Positions 28,281 through 33,447 of a stretch of DNA of 33,447 nucleotides are shown piece by piece. Under the pieces are notes generated by a model that had not been told where the DNA came from, searched no databases, and saw only the letters and a list, made by a program, of their open reading frames with translations. Origin of the DNA: Deinococcus frigens DSM 12807 (GTDB lineage: Bacteria; Deinococcota; Deinococci; Deinococcales; Deinococcaceae); the NCBI RefSeq assembly GCF_000701425.1, contig NZ_JNIW01000039.1:1-33447 (forward strand), written 5' to 3'. Position 1 is the first letter of the stretch, and each line of letters opens with the position of its first letter. The position numbers and the translations under genes are program-made.

Positions 28281-28382
28281 TCGGGAGGTCTTGACCCTTC
28301 TGCCCTGATGACCGAGTCCCAGACCTGCTTGCAGCGGGGATCACCGGGCAGACCGTCAAGAACGGCAGGTTCCCACTCTCTC
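28281..28382. other. Spacer between argJ and MITE-like copy B
   Basis: About 100 bp with no gene and no rho-independent terminator. Partial inverted words (CTGCCC and GGGCAG) are present but unconvincing. An open frame that begins at 28308 runs through the MITE into the membrane protein gene and is not coding here. Confidence 0.5.
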
Positions 28383-28568
28383 ATACGGACTCCGATTGGA
28401 AGGTGTTGGCAACACCTGGACATCCGAGGGGACGTCCAGGCGTCCTCATGGGCGCTGCTCTGGACAAGGCTGCGAGCAGGAGAACAACGGGTTCCGGACG
28501 TGGAGTGGATCAATCGGCGCTGTCCAGATTCATGCCCGATTCATGCACGAAACAAACGGAATCCGTAT
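28383..28568 (+). mobile_element. MITE-like element, copy B
   Basis: A 186-bp copy of the element at 13536-13710, in inverted orientation. The ends are ATACGGACTCCG and CGGAATCCGTAT. It is 11 bp longer than copy A because ATTCATGCMCG is tandemly doubled near the right end. Internal stems include GGTGTTG/CAACACC. It lies 47 bp upstream of the -10 box of the small membrane protein gene and could influence it. Confidence 0.78.
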
Positions 28569-28614
28569 CACTTGAGCCAACCTTCAGAACCAGGCTTCAG
28601 GCGGGTGGGCGGGC

Positions 28615-28620
28615 TACGCT
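28615..28620 (+). promoter_or_regulatory. Possible leaderless -10 box for the membrane protein gene
   Basis: TACGCT lies 5 nt before the ATG at 28626. The spacing is slightly short and there is no ribosome site. Confidence 0.4.
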
Positions 28621-28625
28621 ACGGC

Positions 28626-29423
28626 ATGACCCGGCAAACCCCGAACAAGGCTCCTGCGCCGCAGCCCGCGCTGGCCCGGCCCCTAGATTTCTCGGTTCCG
28701 TCCAACCGGATCGCAGCGGCGGGAGCGTTGGCGGCGCTGCTGCTGGGGCGCGCTGCGCGTGGCAACTGGTGGGCGGCGCTGGGCGTGGGCGGCGCGGCCT
28801 TCAGCGCCTGGGCCATCGCGCGGGAGCTGGACCCGGATTCGCCGCAGACGGCCAATGCGGCGCTGCCCGTCGCCGCCGCTGCCGCGCTGCTGGGTGGGCC
28901 GGGCAACCCGCTGGCCGCCTTCGCCGCCCTGAGCGGCCTGCGAATGATCGCCGGAACCACCGGGCAGGCGGCCACCCCTGCCGATCAAATGGGCCTCCTG
29001 ATTCAATCCGCGCTGGCGGCGGCTACTGGCAACCGCTCGGCGGCCCTGCTGAGTGCGGCGGCCCCACTCCTCACGCCTGAATCCCACTCGTGGCAGCCCG
29101 CGCCCGGCGTGCTGATGCCCCGGCTGTGGCGGGACCGCGCAGAGGGACTGACCACCGTGCCCGCCGCCTTGCTGGGACTGGGAGCGGTGGCCCTGACGCC
29201 CACCTTCACCGCCCCGGAACCCGTCGCCAGCCCATGTGACCGCGCTCCCCGCACCGTCCGGGCCAGGGAAGTCCAGCGTGCCCGTCAGGCCGCCGTGATC
29301 TCGCTGGCGCTGGGATTGGGAGGCGGAGGTGTACGCGGGCTGGTGCCACTGGCCGCCGCCGTCCTGACCGTGGGGCTGCGCCGGGTGCGCGCTGGAACGG
29401 TCAAACCGAGCGCCAAGTCCTGA
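28626..29423 (+). CDS. Uncharacterised Ala/Leu-rich membrane protein
   Basis: I do not recognise the family. The 265-residue protein has a short polar start (MTRQTPNKAPAPQP), then several hydrophobic stretches (about 32-60, 72-88, 95-115, 130-150, 182-198 and 225-250), with basic loops such as RVRAGTVKPSAKS at the end. It is rich in alanine, leucine and glycine, with two cysteine-free halves apart from one cysteine in ASPCDRAPR. The start at 28626 was chosen because the longer open frame passes through MITE copy B. The gene is followed by a perfect hairpin but no T run. Confidence 0.7.
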   Translation: MTRQTPNKAPAPQPALARPLDFSVPSNRIAAAGALAALLLGRAARGNWWAALGVGGAAFSAWAIARELDPDSPQTANAALPVAAAAALLGGPGNPLAAFAALSGLRMIAGTTGQAATPADQMGLLIQSALAAATGNRSAALLSAAAPLLTPESHSWQPAPGVLMPRLWRDRAEGLTTVPAALLGLGAVALTPTFTAPEPVASPCDRAPRTVRAREVQRARQAAVISLALGLGGGGVRGLVPLAAAVLTVGLRRVRAGTVKPSAKS

Positions 29424-29436
29424 TCTCTGATCTCTT

Positions 29437-29454
29437 CCTTCTCCTGGGAGAAGG
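29437..29454. repeat. Perfect short palindrome after the membrane protein gene
   Basis: CCTTCTCC and GGAGAAGG are perfect 8-bp arms around a 2-nt centre, followed by CTGGGGAGGGGG rather than T. It resembles a REP-type half unit. The rest of 29455-29538 shows nothing else clear. Confidence 0.5.
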
Positions 29455-29538
29455 CTGGGGAGGGGGCCACCGGACTGGCCACCACCTGCACAAGATGCGC
29501 CGCTCCCTTTCCCCAGCGCATTTTCCCCAGCACAGGAA

Positions 29539-29572
29539 AAGAGGGGTAGCCTCCACTTCGGCCTCCCCTCTT
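29539..29572 (-). terminator. Terminator of aceA
   Basis: On the minus strand AAGAGGGG (29572-29565) pairs with CCCCTCTT (29546-29539) with some inner GGCC pairing, followed by TTCC. It lies 14 nt past the aceA stop. The T tract is short, so strength is moderate. Confidence 0.65.
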
Positions 29573-29586
29573 GCACACTTTCGAGA

Positions 29587-30912
29587 TCAGTCGTGCGCCC
29601 CCGCCAGCTCCCTGTGCTCAAACTGCTGCGCCTCGGTGCTTCCGGCCAGGGCGTTGGTGCTGCTCTGGCCCCCGGCGGCAGCGTTGGAAACAGCATCGAA
29701 GTAGCCTGTGCCGACCTCGCGCTGATGCTTGACCGCCGTGAAGCCGCGCTCCTGGGCCGCGAATTCCTTTTCCTGCAATTCCACGAAGCTGACCATCTGG
29801 TTGCGGGCGTAGCCGTGCGCCAGCTCGAACATGGCGTGGTTCAGGCTGTGAAAGCCCGCCAGCGTGATGAACTGGAATTTGTAGCCCATCTGGCCCAGCT
29901 CCACCTGAAACTTGGCAATCGTCTCGTCGTCCAGGTTCTTCTTCCAGTTGAACGACGGCGAGCAGTTGTAGGCCAGCAGCTTACCGGGAAACTGCGCGTG
30001 GACGGCTTCGGCGAACTTGCGGGCGTCTTCCAGGTTCGGCACGCTGGTCTCGCACCAGAGCACGTCGGCGTAGGGGGCGTAGGCCAACGCGCGGGAGATG
30101 GCCTGCTCGATGCCCGGCCTGACAAAGTAAAAGCCCTCGGGGGTACGCTCGCCGGTGCAGAACGGCCTGTCGTTGTCGTCGATGTCGCTGGTCAGCAGGT
30201 TGGCGGCGTCGGCGTCGGTGCGGGCGATCAGCACTGTGGGCACGCCGCTCACGTCGGCAGCCAGGCGCGCGGCGTTCAGCGTGCGGATGAACTGCGAGGT
30301 CGGCACCAGCACCTTGCCGCCCAGATGGCCGCACTTCTTCTCGGAGGCCAGTTGGTCCTCGAAATGCACGCCCGCCGCCCCGGCCTCGATCATGGCCTTC
30401 ATCAACTCGAAGGCGTTCAGCGGGCCACCAAAACCAGCCTCGGCGTCGGCCACGATGGGCGCGAAGTAGTCGATGTCGCCTCTGCCCTCGCTGGTCTGAA
30501 TCTGATCGGCACGGCGCAGGGTGTTGTTGATGCGCTTGACCACGTCCGGCACGCTGCTGGCCGGGTACAGGCTCTGATCGGGGTACATCTGCCCGGCGGC
30601 GTTGGCGTCCCCGGCCACCTGCCAGCCACTCAGGTAGATGGCCTTGAGACCCGCCTTGACCTGCTGCATGGCCTGGTTGCCAGTCAGCGCGCCCAGCGCG
30701 TTCACAAAGGGTTCGTCCTTCATCATGCGCCACAGCTTGTTCGCGCCGTGCCGCGCCAGCGTGTACTCGATGGGCAGGCTGCCGCGCAGCTTCACGACTT
30801 CCTCGACCCCGTAATTGCGCTTGATCCCCTTCCAGCGGTCCTCGGTCTGCCAGGTCTTCTCCAGAATCTCGGCGGGCATGCGCGGGCTGTGTGGTTGTTG
30901 AGGCTGGGTCAT
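29587..30912 (-). CDS. aceA: Isocitrate lyase
   Basis: The 441-residue protein splits isocitrate to glyoxylate and succinate, the first step of the glyoxylate bypass used for growth on acetate and fatty acids. It has the signature KKCGHLGGK (192-200) with catalytic C194, the Mg-binding segment [12 protein letters not shown] (about 152-163), and the [14 protein letters not shown] block near 310. Length and layout fit bacterial AceA. The ATG at 30912 has a CAGGAG ribosome site. The 296-bp region upstream carries a candidate promoter and repeated operator-like sites, so the gene is probably regulated. No aceB (malate synthase) lies in the window. Confidence 0.97.
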   Translation of the reverse strand: MTQPQQPHSPRMPAEILEKTWQTEDRWKGIKRNYGVEEVVKLRGSLPIEYTLARHGANKLWRMMKDEPFVNALGALTGNQAMQQVKAGLKAIYLSGWQVAGDANAAGQMYPDQSLYPASSVPDVVKRINNTLRRADQIQTSEGRGDIDYFAPIVADAEAGFGGPLNAFELMKAMIEAGAAGVHFEDQLASEKKCGHLGGKVLVPTSQFIRTLNAARLAADVSGVPTVLIARTDADAANLLTSDIDDNDRPFCTGERTPEGFYFVRPGIEQAISRALAYAPYADVLWCETSVPNLEDARKFAEAVHAQFPGKLLAYNCSPSFNWKKNLDDETIAKFQVELGQMGYKFQFITLAGFHSLNHAMFELAHGYARNQMVSFVELQEKEFAAQERGFTAVKHQREVGTGYFDAVSNAAAGGQSSTNALAGSTEAQQFEHRELAGAHD

Positions 30913-31039
30913 GTCGGTTCTCCTGAAGGGTATGGGAGGTGGTCCCCGCCCCGTCTGGGGGAGGTGATTGGGTGGGAAGAATGTGTTTCCCGGTGGTGCT
31001 GTGGGAACAGTGTGCGGGAGGAAAGCCAGCGAAAGAGGC

Positions 31040-31088
31040 GGTTTACCTGTGACGGCGGAAGGTAAACCACTCAGGCAAGTAAACCACC
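31040..31088 (-). promoter_or_regulatory. Operator-like repeats upstream of aceA
   Basis: GGTTTACC (31040-31047) and GGTAAACC (31061-31068) are perfect inverted arms with a 13-nt spacer. A third site repeats GTAAACCAC directly (31062-31070 and 31079-31087, 17 bp apart) and overlaps the -10 box of the candidate promoter. This fits binding by a dimeric regulator. Confidence 0.6.
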
Positions 31089-31107
31089 TGACTCAATGCA
31101 CGGTCAA
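31078..31107 (-). promoter_or_regulatory. Candidate aceA promoter
   Basis: On the minus strand TTGACC (31107-31102), an 18-nt spacer and TTTACT (31083-31078). The leader would be about 160 nt. The -10 sits inside an operator-like GTAAACCAC site. Confidence 0.5.
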
Positions 31108-31208
31108 AGCATGTAGGCCGCTCACTCTCCGTCAAGGCAGAGCAAAAGAACCTCTCCATGTAGACTTACGAAGCTCCACAGGAGAGGCGGCGAGGAGAAG
31201 GCTGAGCG

Positions 31209-31841
31209 TCAGCTTTTCGGCCCTTTCAACCCCAGCCACGCCGCCAGCTCCTGCTCAAACTCCTGATGCGCCTCGTGGTGGTACAGGATGCCGTGAAATC
31301 CGGCGGCTTTGGCAGCGTCGATGTTCTCCTGCACGTCGTCCACGAAGGCGGTCTGGGTGGCAGGGCGCTCCATCGCCGTTTCCAGGGCCGCAAAAGATTC
31401 GGGCGCGGGCTTCTTGTGCCCCAACTCGTTGCTGAAGACCAGTGCGTCAAAGCGGGAAAAACGCGGATCGGCGCGGAGGTGATCGCTGACCAGCGGGTAA
31501 TTGTTGCTCAGCAGGCCCACGCGCACCCCGGCGGGCAGCGCGGCCAGCGTGGCGTACATCGGCGCGTGATCGGCAATGCTGCCCAGATACAGCGCCTCGA
31601 ACTCGGCGTAGGTCAGGTGGACGCCGGTCTCCTGCTGCATCACGCTCCAGAAATGGGGCAGCGTCCACGCGCCCACCTCCAGTTGCCGGACATGACGAAA
31701 ATAGCTGTCGCGGACATGCTCCACGGGCATACCGCTGCGCTCGGCCACGTTCTGGGTGCTGCGCCCGTCGAAGGTGCCGACGGTAAACACGCCTCCCCAA
31801 TCGAAGGCGACGTGGCGGGCAGCCGGGACAAGGTCAGTCAT
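31209..31841 (-). CDS. HAD-family hydrolase (YihX-like)
   Basis: The 210-residue protein has the haloacid dehalogenase core: motif I FDWGGVFT with nucleophile D14, motif II LLSNNYP, motif III lysine in GHKKPAPESF and motif IV FVDDVQENIDAA. The second aspartate of the usual DxD is a glycine, as in the FDLGGV form of YihX-type members, so phosphatase activity may rely on another residue. The cap region lies between motifs I and II (about 25-105). Likely a cytoplasmic sugar-phosphate or nucleotide phosphatase; substrate unknown. A GGAGG lies very close to the ATG, and a CACAAT 7 nt upstream would fit a leaderless start. It runs toward aceA with 296 bp between. Confidence 0.88.
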   Translation of the reverse strand: MTDLVPAARHVAFDWGGVFTVGTFDGRSTQNVAERSGMPVEHVRDSYFRHVRQLEVGAWTLPHFWSVMQQETGVHLTYAEFEALYLGSIADHAPMYATLAALPAGVRVGLLSNNYPLVSDHLRADPRFSRFDALVFSNELGHKKPAPESFAALETAMERPATQTAFVDDVQENIDAAKAAGFHGILYHHEAHQEFEQELAAWLGLKGPKS

Positions 31842-31895
31842 GCCTCCGATTGTGGTCTCTTCGCTCGGCCCGCAACATGCCGCTGTTCAGACCGG

Positions 31896-31937
31896 CTGGC
31901 TGCCCGAAACTGGCTCTCAGATGAGAGCGGCAGCCAG
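31896..31937. promoter_or_regulatory. Nested perfect hairpin in the HAD-nrnA divergent region
   Basis: Outer arms CTGGCTGCC (31896-31904) and GGCAGCCAG (31929-31937) are perfect, 9 bp. Inner arms GCTCTC (31913-31918) and GAGAGC (31923-31928) enclose a 4-nt loop, and an 8-nt bulge lies on one side. Directly beyond, 31950-31980 is unusually A/T-rich (TTTTGTTAAAAAATATACAT). TATACAGGGTATA (32067-32079) is another small palindrome. No gene is recognised in 31842-32122. Confidence 0.6.
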
Positions 31938-32110
31938 CAGCACTTGGCATCTGCGATTTTGTTAAAAAATATACATTTAGCTCTGGCTTTATGCAGCGGA
32001 AGGGCTGACCATAAAATCCATCCATCACGGCTGGAACGATTCAGTTGGCGGCCTTGCTCTGGAAGCTATACAGGGTATATGCGCCCGGCACCTCTCTAAT
32101 TTGAAGTCGT

Positions 32111-32116
32111 TATAGT
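32111..32116 (+). promoter_or_regulatory. Leaderless -10 box for nrnA
   Basis: TATAGT followed by 6 nt and the GTG start at 32123; no Shine-Dalgarno. Confidence 0.65.
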
Positions 32117-32122
32117 TCTGGC

Positions 32123-33151
32123 GTGAACATTTTGAAGAGGGACAGCCATCAATATCAGCAGGAGGTCAGCCAAGTCGCGGCCCTGCTGCGCGCCCATCAC
32201 GGGCCATTGGTCGTCCTCTCGCACGAGAACCCGGACGGCGACGCCCTGGGCAGCCTGCTGGGCCTGACGCGGGCGCTGCGTGACCTGGGCAAGACCGTGA
32301 TCGCGCCGATGGACGTGCCGCTGTACCTGCGCTTTTTGCCGCAGCCGGAAGAGACCAGCGCCCCCCTGACCGAGTGGCCGCAAGGCGCAATGGCGGTGGT
32401 GCTGGATGTCGACAACAACGATCCGGACCGGGTGGCGGGCGCGGACCTGCGGCAGTTTGTGGGCAAGGTGGTGAACATTGACCACCACGGCACCAACCAG
32501 CGGCGGGCCACGGCGGGTCTGGTCGATCCGGGCAAACCGGCAGCCGTCATGCTGGTGGCCGACGTGCTGGAGGAACTGGGCGTCACCTGGACCGAGGAGA
32601 TCGCCACGCCGCTGATGCTGGGCCTGATCACCGACACCGGCAGTTTCAGGTTCGACAGCGTGACTCCTGGGACCTTCGAGTGCGCCGCGCGCCTGCTGGA
32701 ACATGGCGCGCGGCTGGGCTGGATCAACGACCAGATGGGCCAGCAGCCGCGCGCCTACTATCTGCTGCTGCGCGAGGTTCTAGACACCATGGAATTCCTG
32801 CGCGGCGGACGGGTCGTGATGGCCCGCGTGGACGACGCCATGCTGGCGCGGGCCGGGGCGAGCTGGGAAGATGTGGAGAACTACGTGGGCATGCTGCGCA
32901 ATTCCGAGGGCGCGGAACTGGCCGTGATGATCAAGGATTTCGGCGAGCGGGTCAAGTTGTCGCTGCGCTCACGCGGCGGTGTCAGCGCGCAGAACGTGGC
33001 GGTGGCACTGGGCGGCGGCGGCCACGTCTCGGCCTCCGGGGCCAGCCTGAGCGAACCGTACCCGGTGGTGCGGCGCTGTCTGGAAGAGGCCATCGCGACC
33101 GAGCTGGCGCGGGTAGACAGGCTGGATACGGTGGTGGCAGGCATTCACTGA
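32123..33151 (+). CDS. nrnA: NrnA-type DHH/DHHA1 phosphoesterase
   Basis: The 342-residue protein has the DHH domain with motif I SHENPDGDALGS (33-44), motif II DVDNND (about 95-100), motif III DHHGTN (120-125) and an aspartate in LITDTGSF. The C-terminal DHHA1 domain ends in ALGGGGHVSASGAS. NrnA proteins degrade very short oligoribonucleotides (nanoRNA) and often dephosphorylate pAp; they can also act on c-di-AMP-derived pApA. The GTG at 32123 is chosen for the TATAGT box 6 nt upstream. It is divergent from the HAD gene. No terminator is seen before the IS end at 33200. Confidence 0.93.
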   Translation: MNILKRDSHQYQQEVSQVAALLRAHHGPLVVLSHENPDGDALGSLLGLTRALRDLGKTVIAPMDVPLYLRFLPQPEETSAPLTEWPQGAMAVVLDVDNNDPDRVAGADLRQFVGKVVNIDHHGTNQRRATAGLVDPGKPAAVMLVADVLEELGVTWTEEIATPLMLGLITDTGSFRFDSVTPGTFECAARLLEHGARLGWINDQMGQQPRAYYLLLREVLDTMEFLRGGRVVMARVDDAMLARAGASWEDVENYVGMLRNSEGAELAVMIKDFGERVKLSLRSRGGVSAQNVAVALGGGGHVSASGASLSEPYPVVRRCLEEAIATELARVDRLDTVVAGIH

Positions 33152-33199
33152 AACTGTGACCCAAAGACGGCGGCTTGAATCAGGGAAGACTGCCGGACT

Positions 33200-33447
33200 C
33201 ATACGGATTCCGGTTGAACAGTTTAGGGCTTACGCGAAACTCAGAGATGGGTTTTTGAGCTGCTGGTGCATGTAGTCATCAAGAAGACCGAATTTTAGCG
33301 CGTATATCGTTTTCTTCGCCTCTTTGGCCTGCTGGTTCAATCGAATCCAGACCAGCATGGCAGTGCCGATGTGATTGCGTTGAGATCGCCCCAGACGGCA
33401 TTGACAGTCTTCGGTCCCGGTGATCTGCTTCAATTCGCGGTGAAAGA
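33200..33447 (-). mobile_element. Insertion sequence, 3' end (partial)
   Basis: The element boundary is marked by CATACGGATTCCG (33200-33212), the same 13 nt that bounds MITE copy A. The rest holds the end of a transposase gene and runs off the right edge. The element size cannot be seen. Confidence 0.75.
33230..33447 (-). CDS. DDE transposase, C-terminal fragment (IS4/IS701-like)
   Basis: On the minus strand the frame is open from the window edge (33445) to the TAA at 33230 and reads FHRELKQITGTEDCQCRLGR, then SQRNHIGTAMLVWIRLNQ, and ends KFGLLDDYMHQQLKNPSLSFA. This matches the C-terminal end of IS4-superfamily DDE transposases, with the last catalytic glutamate region near the start of the visible part. 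A TTG/ATG-like start at 33433 is internal and not the true start. The gene continues beyond the window, so whether it is intact is unknown. The 30 bp past its stop form the IS end. Confidence 0.75.
   Translation of the reverse strand, partial: FHRELKQITGTEDCQCRLGRSQRNHIGTAMLVWIRLNQQAKEAKKTIYALKFGLLDDYMHQQLKNPSLSFA

Overview
The window is a stretch of a Deinococcus chromosome. The minus-strand 5' end of 16S rRNA at the left edge reads as Deinococcus. The coding is dense and high in GC, there is a multi-gene ter (TerB/TerD/TerC) stress cluster, and many genes have a TANNNT -10 box 6-7 nt before the start codon with no Shine-Dalgarno. That arrangement is typical of the leaderless mRNAs that are common in this genus. 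Genus is a confident inference; species is not determined.

Layout. 1-410: 5' end of a 16S gene, its long hairpin-rich leader and promoter, all minus strand. 525-7626: housekeeping and repair genes (zapE, ylmH-like, ruvB, a cupin gene coupled to ada, a cysteine-less ArsC-fold gene coupled to galM, a metallophosphoesterase). 7671-10070: an exported protein with four fasciclin domains. 10228-10676: a decayed GH114-like gene with its terminator still in place. 10713-13174: murD-ftsW. 13175-13809: a gene-poor gap holding a 175-bp MITE-like element. 13810-17698: divergent JAMM peptidase and ftsK genes separated by a promoter region full of short tandem repeats. 18143-23333: the ter cluster (terB, terD, a TerD-TerA fusion, a TerZ/X-like gene, a second terD, a DUF475/TerC-like membrane protein), ending in a strong terminator. 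23476-24611: a cytoplasmic sulfite-oxidase-fold molybdoenzyme overlapping a Mug-type uracil-DNA glycosylase. 24678-33151: a helical membrane protein, a lipoprotein hydrolase, argJ, a second copy of the MITE-like element, a small membrane protein, isocitrate lyase, a HAD hydrolase and an NrnA-type DHH phosphoesterase. 33200-33447: the end of an insertion sequence whose terminal repeat matches the ends of both MITE-like elements.

How the genes fit together. Several belong to genome maintenance (ruvB, ada, mug, nrnA, ftsK) and envelope or division (zapE, murD, ftsW, ftsK, fasciclin protein). The ter cluster is the main stress island: soluble Ca-binding TerD-type proteins, a two-domain TerD-TerA protein and a multi-pass membrane partner, with at least one internal promoter and several structured intergenic segments. 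The most unusual items are the pair of inverted MITE-like elements with IS-matched ends, the octamer-phased repeats shared by the ter cluster and the ylmH 3' flank, the interleaved inverted repeats before the DUF475 gene, and the two 4-bp overlaps that tie ada to a cupin and the molybdoenzyme to the glycosylase.
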